Under the pieces are notes generated by a model, which worked only from the letters and a program-made list of their open reading frames with translations, searched no databases and was not told the DNA's origin. From positions 59,740,220 through 59,804,219 of the forward strand of contig OY282609.1 of the NCBI GenBank assembly GCA_958298945.1: a stretch of DNA of 64,000 bases, in the 5' to 3' direction. Below are positions 43,826 through 55,624 of this stretch, piece after piece (within the stretch, counting starts at the first letter, position 1; each line of letters begins with the position of its first letter). A program made the position numbers and the translations under genes. This DNA is from Atherix ibis. Lineage: Eukaryota > Arthropoda > Insecta > Diptera > Athericidae.

Positions 43826-45699
43826 TGCCCTTTATAGATATTCTTTGCACTCAAATTTTATTACAGGTTTCACAAGTCAAAGCTCTCAAAAAATCTTCAA
43901 TTATTGTGGCATTCAAATTTTCTCAAAGAAACATTTACTGATCCCATAAATATTATATTTCTTAATGCATAAATAGGTATTTTTTCCTCTACAAAAGCGC
44001 AATAAATATTTAAAAGTAATCAAATAGGAAAGAATAAAAAAACTTTAAAAGTCATATACGGTACACGGATTACACTTAAATCTATTTATCCAAACATCTT
44101 GGAATATCTGTCATTAATAAAGGTAAACTAAGAAAATATTCGCAGACCATTTTTCATCTAAAATATTTCTTATGTCATTGAGTTTTCTTCGAAATATCAT
44201 GCATTATTTAAGCGTGATTCACGATATTTTTACGATAAAACCAGCAAATTTTGAATTATTGTCAATAGAAGAAGATATTTCACATTAACGGAAATTGTAC
44301 TAACCACATTGTCGTGAAAATCAATAAGGCTAATCCAATATTAGCCCCACTAAAGACTATTATTGATAAAAAAAAAGTTTTTAACAAATAATAAATGACT
44401 ACGTTTAGATATAAATTTCTAATAAATATCTTTTATGTGAATTGAATTTCTTTGTAATGCCGCAATTGTAAATTTACAATATCATATATAACTAACATAC
44501 TACCACCACCATCAGCAGCAACTATGACCTAAACTGGACGTTGTGATTTGCTAATGGAAGAGAGACCTGACTTAAAAATCTCATTTCATAAACTAGATAT
44601 ATGAAACGTGTTATTATTGGAACCATTCGTACACGATACCTTGTATAAAATTGTACTATTAGTACATCTTTTGAACTGTTTTGGATTAACTTCGAGAAAA
44701 AAAAACAAATACATTCGTTTTTGTTCAACTTACCAATGCAGCAAAAACCAGACTTCGATTTCATGTCACAGAAGTCTAAACAAAAAGCGGGCAGTTTTTT
44801 CTCATGTCCCCAAGTAGCTTGATCCAGCAGAGTGAAGAAAGTTTTAAAATATCCAACTGGGAAAACTATTAACAATGGACCCAATAGCTTAATAAACTGA
44901 AAACAGCTACACTTCTCTATCGTCCCGTTTTTTCCATTGCTTATTATGCAAGCACACAAAAAAATTAATATCAGGTTTACTCATTTTTGTTTCCATTTAT
45001 TTTTTCCAGGATTTGTAATTATGCTCATAAACTTAATCTAAGCACATACGAGTAGACCGGACTATCGTTTAGATTCTTGTACGTGCGCTCTGAATACAAT
45101 GCGGACATTGAAACGGATTCGATAGGAAAAAGTGGACTTCTCACCTGTAATTTTTATTCGCAAATATGTCAATCATTTGCCATTAAACCACAATACTTAC
45201 ATAAGTAGTTAAACGATGCTGTTGGTCTAAGCAATATTATGGAGTATTTTCCTACCTTTCCTCTTAAGTAGAATTTAATTTTGGTATAATTACATTTATA
45301 CCAGTTGCCAATGACTTTTTTGTCATATTATTCAGAATTTCAAGAATTTCATGCCATAGAAATAATAACAGAAAATACAGCTTAAATATTATTTTAGTAC
45401 CAGATCATAGTACACCTTGATTTGAGCTTAACTATATTAAAATTCTACACAGTAAAATTTTCTTTTTGTTATTTTCTTTTGAAGTTATTTTATTCTAAGC
45501 AGATTACGGAAAATTGTTAGGTTCCATATGCATTATTTATTAAGATGTGCTCTCTAGAAAAAAGTTTTCTTACAGAATATACTAAAATCAGAGTAGACAA
45601 TTAATGAAATTTCTACTGATTCACTTCAAATAATTGTTATTTCACGGTTTTTAGGACTGCTAAATTACCAAAGGTGGAAATTGCATTGATGGTTAGGTA
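43826..45699. other. Intergenic DNA with one unexplained minus-strand frame
   Basis: Mostly AT-rich DNA. The longest frame, 44522-44959 (-), is 145 codons. Its product is Cys- and Phe-rich (it includes CSCFQFIKLLGPLLIVFPVG) with one possible membrane segment. I recognise no domain or splice context, and it may be chance. I do not call it a gene. Confidence 0.45.
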
Positions 45700-46640
45700 G
45701 GATACGTTAGATTATTTTAATCGTACACACTTAGACTAAAGTTAGGTCCGTTGTGATACCACGTGATCATCAAAGCTGATGCCACCTTGAGAAGCAGGTG
45801 CAAAATCCAATATCCATCAAATCAGCCAAAAAGAAGTCATCTAGAGTTTTCCTTCTGAGGGTTGTAAAGGCTGGGCATGAAAAGAAAAATGGGAAATTAT
45901 CTCCTTTTCCTCCTCGTCTTTACAGCTACGACGGAAGTCATTTGCGGGGATACCTAGTCATCTAGCATGTCTTCCAAATATACAATGACATATGATGATA
46001 TTGGTCAGCATGCTAATGTGAGCCTTACCTGTCCTCAGTGGGCTTTCTGTTCTCCTCTGATCTAGCTTAGTCCAGATCATTCCATATATGTGATAGAACT
46101 CAAGATTGATCCACCCCTCGCTCCCCAGCTTTGTAGAACTTAGTGAAATGAGGTGTGTAGTCGTTTTCATAGGCATGTATGCCTCTTCTGTAACATGCGA
46201 GAATCTATCCTGGTACCATTTCTGCCTAACTCATTTGCTTTCCATTTTCCTGGAATACCATTTCAGCCTAACTCATTTTGCTTTACTAGTCTGGGAGTCG
46301 TAGGGACATGTTTATGTTCAAAGATGCAAGGAAGACCTTCCCACAGGTAGGTATATATTTCTACAGCCAATTTCTCCTGGACCGTTCCGTATTTGATCTT
46401 CTTAAGGATCTTTGCGTGCCCAAAACGATATTCGATCTACTGCCTTGATTCATCCAGATGCAAAACTGGCCTAGTGACCAGTTTCATAACATAGAAGTCT
46501 AAGAGCAGAAGATGCAGTATTGGCTCTAAAAGCCGCTGTAGGTGACGTTCTAAGCGCAATCGTAGTGCATATGCACGCTTATCTCTGAACTTTCTTTAGA
46601 AGATGTAAGTAGTTATTTTTATTCAAAGCTATCCCACCCG
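45700..46640 (-). mobile_element. LOA/R1-like LINE relic, C-terminal end
   Basis: The minus strand reads CHCIFGRHAR (about 45995-45966), then LGIPANDFRRSCKDEEEKE (about 45955-45899), a pattern that ends many RNase H-bearing LINE proteins and carries zinc-binding Cys/His residues. The 3' untranslated part continues to about 45700. Upstream sequence to 46640 is decayed and contains an approximately 40-bp tandem duplication at 46209-46290. Its motif order differs from the LINE family at 10862, so this is a second RNase H LINE family. Confidence 0.5.
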
Positions 46641-49254
46641 AGGGTGCATATCACCCTTTTACAGGCATACAGCTTGGCTCTGAACAAAAGATTTTGCAGA
46701 TTTTATAAGCTTTATAAAATCTGTAACTTCTTAAAAATTTATAAATTTTTTTGAAACTTTTCCAGAAGCAGAATTTTTAAAAAGTGAATAGTTTCAATGT
46801 CAGTTTAAGGAATATTGAAATTATTTTGCCAAATTGAGTGCTCCCCAAAGGTGTTTTATACTTCATTTGTTTATAGACATCCCAAACCATTCACTCATAA
46901 GACTTTCACATAGTTTTAATAGACACAAATCGAAGGAAATATTGGAAAGTTTCGCACGCTTTCCAATAATCTCCATCGGTTTTTTAATTCCAATTCATAC
47001 ACTTATTGCTCCAAATTTCAATAACAAAAATTATAAAATTTTAATAATAGAATAAAAACATTGAAGTGGAAATGGTAAATTGTAAAAATGTCCGTTTCCA
47101 TAACCAGTTGTAGTTGTAGCGAGAGGCTATGGCCAACAGGCTTAGGTACCTCTTAGGACAAACGGAAGGTAGAGCGTACGAAAATACAGCTAACGAAATA
47201 AAACTTAGAATTGTACTCCCACGAATTCCTTTCGATCTGCATTTTTCTTTACCATTGATTTTTCGCGGATCCACTTTTTTCTTCCTAAGAAACAAATATT
47301 AATTATATAAGTCTGATTTTTTTGCCACAAAATTTTAGACAGTACCAAAATCGAAATTTTATTTTCCAGTGAAAATTCAGTGATATCAAGTCTATTAACC
47401 TCATATTTTTGTCTTTCAACTTTTTTAGAAAACACTTAAATTTTAACGTAAAAAATTCGTTTTTAAAATTTGTATTCTTCTAAATTGAGTGCCTCCTGAA
47501 GTTTCTTCACTCTTAAAGCGGAAATTGTCCATTCGGATGGTCAAAATATTTATGGATAAGATTCATTAAAATTAAGTATTTTTCTATCTTTGAATTAATG
47601 AAAACGAGCTTTTGCTAATAAAATTTTCTATAATATTGCCTATATATTGAAGGATATTACAGAATAAAAAAAATATTTCCTTGTAATTCAAATAAAAATT
47701 TGTTTTTTTGTATCAAACGATAGTCGATTTGCATAAAATAACTAACAAAATTTAATCAATTTTTCTTTGAGAAATCATTCAAAAACAAATACTAGCAAAC
47801 CGCAAATAGGAATTAATTTGATTAAACTTTTCATTTTGAAACGTTCTTGGTTTGTCTAAATTCAGTGAAGCGGAAACTTCATAAATTATATTGTACTTGT
47901 ATAGATGACGTTAATACCAGGAAATATTCAAAACCCAGCTTAATGGTATGATTAATTCACCTGCATATGTTAAATGTCAGTTCATCAACCCACCTATTAC
48001 TTTTTTATTGTTATTATTAGTAAACCCGACATCAACAAATGATGATTATTTTCATCTCCAAACAACAAGATTCTCAACATTATCCAATAGAGACGACTGA
48101 CAATTATTTATAATTTTATTAACCAATTCCTACCTATTCGTTTTAAAGTATTTCCCATACGATCAACGAATATAATAAACTTAAAAGTTAATCAACACAG
48201 TGGGTTGAAGAATAGAGAAAATTTTAATGCAAATCAAATTTCCTCAAGCAATGACCACACATTTTTCTAATGAACTATTACTATCGATGTTCAATTAAAT
48301 TGACTGAACAAGGTCCTTCGATGAACTCGTCCGCTGCAAGGTGAATTGTCTGAAAATAAAAGAAATCTTCTTCAAATTAAGTACTCAAAAATTGTTATCA
48401 ATTTTTTAAATAAATTTTAGTAATTTGAGTTAATTGCTTTTGAAAGCTTCAATAGTCGAGTGACTCCCACACAACCTCCTTAAGTTAATTTCTCCACGTT
48501 TCCTCACATAATAAAGAAAAACTATTCAAAATTTCTGAAATGCACTTTATTAAAAGGCTCTTAAAATAATCACTGTTGCTGAAAACACTTTAGCTTTAAG
48601 GTGATTGTTAAATATATCCAAAACTAAATAAATGCAAAATTATTCACCAATTATTATTTTCAAAAAAAAAAAATTATCTGTTCATTACTACTACTTTTCC
48701 GATTAACCTAGAAAATCATTGAAAAAAATTCGCCCAAAATAATGCCTGTAGAAAAATTACGTAAACTATACGAAAACTATAATTGGTAGAATTTTAAATA
48801 ATAATCAAAAGGTAGTTAACCTGCACTCTTTTTAAGAAATAATTTTCAAAAATTCACATTATGATTTCACGTGTGTTCGTCCGTTCAAAGGGTCATCTTA
48901 GTAGATGACCTTACGTTCTTTTTTCCATGCAATATGCAATTTTTGAAAGTCAAAATATTGTAGTCAAATTATTCTCATTACTATAACATTGTTCTTATCG
49001 TCAAATCTTAATTTTAGCAAATAATTGACTTTCATGTTTTCGAAATAATGTGGAAATATTGTAATTGTTAGGCAATTTCTTGATTATTTTCTATATATTT
49101 TTTTCTGCATTAAATTGTGCAACTTATTAATTTCTTTGTAATGCAAAAAAAAGTCCAGAAGCTAATATATATTGTAAAATAAAGGAGTTATTCAATTTGT
49201 ATATCGGAAAAGAAAGTTAAATAAAACACATTAACAAAATATTTTTAAAATTTT
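46641..49254. other. AT-rich intergenic DNA, no gene seen
   Basis: No element or gene recognised. A few frames of 65-85 codons have no motif. Confidence 0.55.
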
Positions 49255-50540
49255 TCTGTGGAAATATTCTGCCATTAAGATGATTCCTAAACCAAATAAA
49301 TCCATTAATTCTCCTTCCTCCTATAGACCTATCAGCCTCTTACCAATTCTTGGTAAGATATTCGAAAAACTGCTATTAAAACGACTCTACCCTGTCTTAG
49401 TTAACGAAAAAATTATTCCTGATCACCAATTTGGCTTCCGATCTGAACACTCCACTATCCAGCAATGCCATCGCATTGTTGACCATATTGCATCCTCTCT
49501 TGATAGGAAAGAGTATTGCCCAGGAGTATTTCTAGATATCTCCCAAGCTTTTGATCGTGTGTGGCATCCTGGACTCCTTTGGAAACTCAAGAGCTTTCTT
49601 CCTTCAACATACTACCTTATCATAAATTCATTTCTCTCCCAACGACATTTCCAAGTTGCAATCAACTCAGAATCGTCGGAAATATATCCTATTCTCGCCG
49701 GAGTACCACAAGGCAGTATCCTTGGTCCCATCTTATATAATATTTATACGCATGACATCCCAGTTTATCCTAATACTATCATTGCTACTTATGCAGACGA
49801 TACGGCCATACCTGCTACCCATTCAAATCCTGACATAGCTTCCAAAAATTTACAATCCCATATCCACAACCTTTAATATTGGTTTAAGAGATGGAGAGTG
49901 ATGGTAAATGAACAGAGAAGAGTGCTCACATTACACACTTTGTCAAGAAAAACCTACCCCTTTATAGATTAAAAAGATTAAAAAGAGCTGAAGCTAACAG
50001 ACGTTACCTACAACTTCTTAGACTACTGGACAAACGCTCGAAACTAACAATTAAAAGTAAACTTCTAATCTACAATACAATTATAAAACCAATTTGGACA
50101 TATGGAATTAAACTTTGGGGTTCAACGAAACGTTCCAATTCCTATCGCATCCAGGCCTTACAATCCAAGATCCTCCGTAAAATTGTTGATGCCCCCTTTT
50201 ATGTTCGTAACACTGTAATACATCGTGACCTAAATGTTCCCTTTGTTCATGACCTGTGCATTTCCCGCTATCAAAAATTTCACTCCCGTTTATCCTATCA
50301 TCATAATCCACTTGTGAGAGAATTGTCTTGTACAGCCCTCCCCGGAAACACTCATCGGAGACTTAAGAGACAATGGCCTAGAGATTTTCTAGAGGAATCT
50401 AACTTCCGTTAGTTGGAGAAGCGCCGATGGGTGTTTACTCCCACTTCATGATGCACAAGATTGTTAATTAAAATGTTATGTAAATTTGCTTGTTACAATA
50501 AAATTGTAGTTGCAGATAAAAAAAAAAAAAAAAAAAAATA
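49255..50540 (+). pseudogene. Jockey-type LINE, 5'-truncated, internal deletion, poly(A) tail
   Basis: The sister copy of 17330-18776. The frame 49280-49876 is open for 198 codons: SYRPISLLPILGKIFEKLLL, HQFGFRSEHSTIQQCHRIVD, GVFLDISQAFDRVWHPGLLW (first Asp), GVPQGSILGPILYN and TYADDTAIPA (the YADD box is intact here). A stop at 49877 (TAA for the usual CAATCTTGG start) and a deletion of roughly 110-140 bases near 49970 destroy the rest. The thumb region resumes at 49985 and continues to about 50410. The 3' untranslated end has AATAAAATTG, then poly(A) from 50518. Compared with the 17330 copy it keeps the 20-base block containing LLLKRLYP. Confidence 0.87.
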
Positions 50541-50569
50541 AAAAAAAAATTTTGCTATTATGCCTAAAA

Positions 50570-51010
50570 TCAATTTTTTTTGTTATTCGCTTATTTTCAA
50601 TTGCAATTCGGCGTCAAAACGTACGGATTCTCATGGCGAAATGACATTACCAAATCTCGAAATTTAGCATCCTAAAAATATTCTGAGTAATAAGACCTAA
50701 ATTGATTGTGGCGCCATCTTGTTGAAACCACATATGATCTAAATTAAAATCTTCAAGTTTAGTCCAAAAAAAGTGGGTTTTCATATGACCATAGCGCGTA
50801 GAATGGTCGGTAACGGGTTCTCCTTCTGCATTTGCAAAAAATACAGGCCAATAACACTTTCAGAATAAAATACTCCCCATGCAGTTACTTTTCGCAGATA
50901 CAATGGATTTTTACAATCACTTGTGGGTTTTTAGATCCCATATACATCAGTTTTGCTTATTGACGTATCCATCGGTAGAGAATGAACTTCTTTTTTTGAG
51001 TGTTGTTTAA
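50570..51010 (-). mobile_element. Tc1/mariner relic, long-spacing type
   Basis: The minus strand, in shifting frames, reads VYGI-KPTSDCKNPLYLRKV (about 50948-50885), GVFYSESVIGLYFL (about 50880-50840; compare GFWAGGVIGPYFF), GFNKMAPQ (compare WFQQDGAT; about 50725) and ISRFGNVISP (compare ISRxGDVNWPP; about 50665). The order matches the 4057 element. It abuts the Jockey poly(A), so the Jockey copy may have inserted at its edge. Confidence 0.6.
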
Positions 51011-51529
51011 TAATTATAAATTGGCAGACCTTAATCTAAACAATTGTTTTTGTTTTTTAATTACATAGACGTAGGACATCTCCGAAATGACAGAGTTATT
51101 GTTTCCGAACCCCAAATTTGATAACCCACTATTTTTGTAAAACGCTTAATTAGCAATTTTTTTTTAAATTTTTAAAAGATATTTCCAACCACAATAAAGT
51201 AATAAGCAGATTTGAAAAATAGTATTTATTAACGTGAAAAGTTATAAGGAGTAAACATTGATCCAATTCTTTTCAGTTTCTAGAGTAATCAAGAGTGCCA
51301 AACTCTATGAAATGCTTGACTTATAGCAAGAAAGACACCGGGACAATACTCGTTTCTTTTTGAAGAGGACGCAATGAAATTGAGAGTGTTCGGAGCAAAA
51401 ACCAAATTGGTGGTTGGAAATTAAATTTGAGAATTCGTTTAGGGGATGTAAGCGGTGAAGGAGTATTTTTTCAATGATTGTGGAGAGGATTCGAAGGCGA
51501 CTTATTGGTTATTGGTCTGTAGGAAGTGG
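51011..51529. other. Intergenic DNA
   Basis: No gene recognised. The last part (about 51340-51529) may be decayed LINE sequence belonging to the next feature. Confidence 0.4.
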
Positions 51530-51850
51530 GGCGGTTTATTAGTTTATTGGGTTTCATTAAAGATAAATTTGATCTCGTCACTAAGTTTTTTACATAACGA
51601 CCTGTCTAAAAGAGATAATGTGTTTGGCAAAATGAAGGAAGGGACTGGGAAAATAACTAGATGGGTGAAACAGCCCACCGAGGGACTAATGTCTAGAGAT
51701 CTTAATTGCCATTTCTTCAGCAAATGCGGTATGTGCAGTGAACGGCAAAGTGCCTTCCTCGCGATCTGATCAGCATGTTCATTACGTAGTATATTAATGT
51801 GACCTGGAACCCATCGTAATGCGACACCCTTACAATTTAACATATTATAC
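51530..51850 (-). mobile_element. RNase H LINE fragment
   Basis: A minus-strand frame at 51843-51544 starts MLNCKGVALRWVPGHINILRNE followed by HADQIARKAL, which is the end of an RNase H domain (WVPGH and the final Asp). KKWQLRSLDI follows, matching the LLTEWQLTPLAI segment of the 11018-12433 protein. The rest is divergent. Confidence 0.7.
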
Positions 51851-53101
51851 TAGATGCTATCCAAAGCCAGTAAATATCAACGTCATTTGAAGTTTTTTTT
51901 TTTTTAATTCAAAAAACTTCATAAAGTTTGTTAGCATAGAGCTCTCGTCTTTCACTTGCACCTAGTTTTAAATAAGAAACTTTAATTTTCAGTTAAAACT
52001 GAGTATTTTAATAGAAATAATAATCGTTATATGAAAAATTCACATAAATAAATCCAAGGAATTTTGTTTTAATTAATTTACTTTACACTTTGATGATTTT
52101 CGCAAATTTTTAATGTAATTTATTAGAGAAAAGTTCTCTTTTTCTAGTCCTTATGGTGATGTTTTGCTCTCAATTATTGAAAACCTTAGAGCACTCTGTA
52201 ATTTTTTGACTCATCTTCCAAAATATCAAAGAGTTCCTATTTAAAAATAAAAAAAGAAACAAAATAGGGTCAACCTTAAAGTGACCTAGATTAATTAAGG
52301 TTCCCCAATTAAAATTAAACCTTTTTAAAAATGACATACACTATTTAAATTTCTTTTTCCATTAAAATCGAAATTAAGGGCACTTTAAAATTGACCTACA
52401 CTAGGTCAATCTTAAAAAGAAATTAGGGCAATCTTAAAATAACCACAAAACACATTGATGATATTTACAGACCATTAGTTCCTCAAACACCTAAAAAATT
52501 ATCCAAAAAATATTTAATGAATTTGAAAAAAAAAACATGAAAAAACTGTGAATAATTTTTATGTATTTTTCATTTTCATTATGTTTATTTACAATTAAAT
52601 GCTGTAATGATTTTGTATTTACAGGAATAATTGAAAAATTGTGGGAAAATTTTATCATATCAGTTGGTAGAGGGGAATTTCCTCAATAATCTCATTTGAA
52701 TGATTTCATCGAAAGAATTGATGACAATTTCAGTTGAAACTAGACTAAAAACTATTCAATTTAAAAAAAATTTCTTTTGTGCCTGACCAACAGGAAATAG
52801 GAGTGGAGTTTTGATATAAAATGACGTGTTCAATTGGGAATAAATTTAGCTAAATAAACAAATTAAAAATACCTGTTCATTGATTTCGATTACCTTCAAC
52901 ATTTTAACATTTTCCAAAATTTAAAAAAAAAAACTACAAATAACAAATTCCATCGAGTTCTTTAGAATAATTTAAAAATTCATGTTCGAAAACACTTTGA
53001 AGATTGTCTTCCTAATTTAATTGTTTATTGATAATGAATTAATTTATGTAATTTGTTTTTATTATTAATTTTTGTATTTTTGTCTCATTTCTCCATTTTA
53101 G
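51851..53101. other. AT-rich DNA upstream of the lectin gene
   Basis: No coding sequence. It should hold the promoter and an untranslated 5' exon of the lectin gene, since a splice acceptor (TTCTCCATTTTAG) ends at 53101 just before the ATG. I cannot locate that exon. Confidence 0.5.
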
Positions 53102-53102
53102 A

Positions 53103-53831
53103 ATGTCAGCCTTACGAACGCTTTTGTCACTTTTATTGTTGGCGTCTGTTGCATTGGCGCAACGTCGTTTAGCTTTGCCAGATCCTCGAAGTTGTGCAAA
53201 TCGTAAGAAATAAACAATTATTTTTTTTCGAAATGAAATTTATTTTTATGGAAATCCTGATATTATTTAAGGTGTTCGTCATGCAACTTACAGAGATGCA
53301 CGAGGTGTTGCACATTCATACTTCTTTAGTTGGGAGCATGCACCAACTAGAAGCTTAGAGGTCGATTGGTTGGACGCACGAAATATTTGCAGACGCCATT
53401 GTATGGACGCCGTATCGCTAGAGACTCCACAGGAAAATGAATTTATTAAACAGCGTATTGCACGTGGCAATGTTCGATTCATTTGGACCTCTGGACGGAA
53501 ATGTAACTTTGCAGGATGCGACAGACCCGATCTTCAGCCTGCCAATGAGAACGGTTGGTTCTGGTCTGGTTCAGGTGGTAAAATTGGTTCAACCAGTCAA
53601 CGCAACACTGGCGATTGGAGTCCTACTGGAGGTTATGGTCAAGCCCAACCTGACAATCGTGAAGCAGCTCAAGGCAACGATGAATCCTGTCTATCTATTC
53701 TTAACAATTTCTACAATGACGGACTTAAATGGCATGATGTCGCCTGTCACCATCTAAAACCGTTCGTCTGTGAAGATTCCGATGAACTTTTGAATTTTGT
53801 CCGTTCACGAAATGCTGGTATTCGTCTATAA
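53103..53831 (+). CDS. slf: Secreted C-type lectin-like protein (Clect27/schlaff-like), two coding exons
   Basis: The exons are 53103-53202 and 53272-53831, joined across a 69-bp GT..AG intron that splits an Arg codon, giving 219 residues. Residues 1-19 are a signal peptide (LLSLLLLASVALA). The C-type lectin-like domain spans about 50-201. Cysteines at 73, 77, 111, 116, 173, 192 and 200 include the standard C-terminal C173-C192 pair and C200. QPDN (159-162) sits where calcium/galactose-type lectins have QPD, and WHD (187-189) replaces WND, so sugar binding is uncertain. The protein resembles Drosophila Clect27, now schlaff (CG3244), a secreted protein needed for adhesion between cuticle layers; the symbol is from recognition, not a search. 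A 5' acceptor at 53101 implies a non-coding first exon. AATAAA occurs at 53831 and 54105. Confidence 0.85.
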
Positions 53832-54739
53832 ATAAAATTCATTTAGCTAACATCCCAGATGCATATTACCTTCTATTTATAATTGTTTTTTTTTTTGTTT
53901 AAATTAATATTCAACGATAAAGAAAAGCAAAACAAAATGGTTTATTTTTTAAATCAAAAAGGACAGACGAATTAATTAAACTAGCAACAACAAAAAATTT
54001 GACCAAAAAAAATCAACAAAAATTTCATAATTTATATCATATATAAATTGTTCATTTTGTTTGTTTGTTTTTTTTTTTAAATTATGCGCAATTATTAATT
54101 TTGAAATAAATTAGATTTTATTTATGAGTTTTTTCTTTATTTTTATTCCGAATCTGTTCAAAGTCATTCCATCACATGTAGAGTAATTGCTCGTCCCAAG
54201 TTTTTTCTTTTTTTTTAAATGGACTAAGAACCTAGACAATTTTTAAGCAAAAACAGAATCTTTAATTTGGAGATCTTCGTATGCTCAGAAGATACACGAA
54301 CACCTAAACCGGAAAAAATAATCAATATCCTTTTAGGGATTTGTAAAGAATTGAGTTTTATGATTTGTGAAAAATATGGTGGTAACAGGAGTACAATTAA
54401 CCAAAATCCTTTTGTTTTAACCTGTAATTTAAAGCAATTTGTATCAAATAAATAGAGATTGGGAGTCAAGAAAATAAAACCAAACATCAGAATAACATCT
54501 AGGCTCATGCGATGAAGAAAGACTCGATTGGAGGTATTTTATGAGTTTGTAAATAATGGAGATGATGGGAATTGTTCTAAACCGATAGACTACAAGATTA
54601 CATAATTTTTAGTAAAAAATAAAAACAAAAATGTTTACCTCTTCGGATTAGTAAAAAATACTGGAACACTCGATTCGGAAAAATCAATCCTTATATTGTT
54701 GACTAATGTTGTTGACTTGTGTGTTTTACCAACGTAGTA
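53832..54739. other. 3' region of the lectin gene and intergenic DNA
   Basis: Contains the lectin 3' untranslated region, with possible poly(A) signals at 53831-53836 and 54105-54110. After that I see no gene; a 94-codon minus-strand frame (54224-54508) lacks any motif. Confidence 0.55.
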
Positions 54740-55195
54740 TCAATGAAGCTTTTGTAGCTTTAGAGACAGTATCAAATTCTATAGGTCTAGGTGTTTATGA
54801 GGGCAAAACTAAATATTTAATTTTCTAAAAGAATAAGGCATCTCTACACCATACTGGACAAAATATCACAGTAGATAAAAACAACTTTGAGGTTGTTAAT
54901 GAATGCGTTTATTTAGGGTCTTTAATAGACTTATTGTGATCATCAATAGAGCCTTATTTAAGTAGCTTGAGGAAAATATTTTGGTCTAAATGACTTTGCA
55001 CAGGTAAACAAGGTGCGGAATTATAAGACCTTAATATTGCCAACCTTTAGGTATGAGTCATTAAATTGAAAGATATAGCGGGCGTTGATGGAGCTGTACT
55101 CAATTGCTTTAAAAATAAGTACTTTGCAAGATTTATGGTATTGTCTATGAAGATGGAAACTGGAGAATTAGATAAAACGAGCAGCTGTATACTCG
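54740..55195 (+). mobile_element. RTE-like LINE relic (reverse-transcriptase C-terminal part)
   Basis: The plus strand reads EAFVALETVSNSIGLGVYEG then KTKYLIF (about 54742-54825) and VDKNNFEVVNECVYLGSLID (about 54872-54932). This is the order found after the polymerase active site in RTE-type and similar LINEs (GLxxNEEKTKYM, then FEVVxxFxYLGS). Decayed sequence follows to about 55195. No poly(A) or 3' repeat is seen. Confidence 0.6.
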
Positions 55196-55219
55196 CTTAA
55201 TATATGTATGTGAGATAGT

Positions 55220-55560
55220 TAGCAGAACGTGACATCAGTATGCCATATCTGAATTTTGAGCAATTTTCCTGCCCAGAATTTCGGTAAGGATATCGAATAG
55301 ATTGGATTGTAGGTAGTTGGCTAGTGAGACGATAAAAAGCTCTAACTATTAGTTCAGTCTGACTTTCTACATGCAGTTGAGTATATTGCTTGCCAGTCTA
55401 TTAGTAGGAGAAGCGGATGAGAAATACCTGTGAGCGCCGGACGACGGAAAGTTTCTCCAGCCAACTCATCAACATGTTCGTTTTCCATACTTCCTACCTA
55501 ACCCGGCACCCAATACAACTCGACACTTCTATTTTTGAGTGAAAATTTTGCTGAACGTGA
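55220..55560 (-). mobile_element. RNase H LINE relic
   Basis: The nucleotide order follows 11215-11530 of the better copy: TTTCCTGCCCAGAATTTCGG (55264), GGACGACGGAAAGTTTCTCC (55438), AACCCGGCACCCAATACAAC (55500) and CTCGACACTTCTATTTTTGAG. It covers the end of RNase H and the tail. The frames are broken. A mariner begins 65 bp to the right. Confidence 0.7.
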
Positions 55561-55624
55561 AGTTGTACCAGTGTGTGGCCTATGATGGAAGAAGCAAGTG
55601 AATCGAAAGGAAATTTTGAAAGTA

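Noticed and set aside
54224..54508. 94-codon minus-strand hydrophobic frame downstream of the lectin gene
   Set aside because: No start context, no motif, and it lies in the lectin 3' flank; composition reflects poly-A/T tracts.
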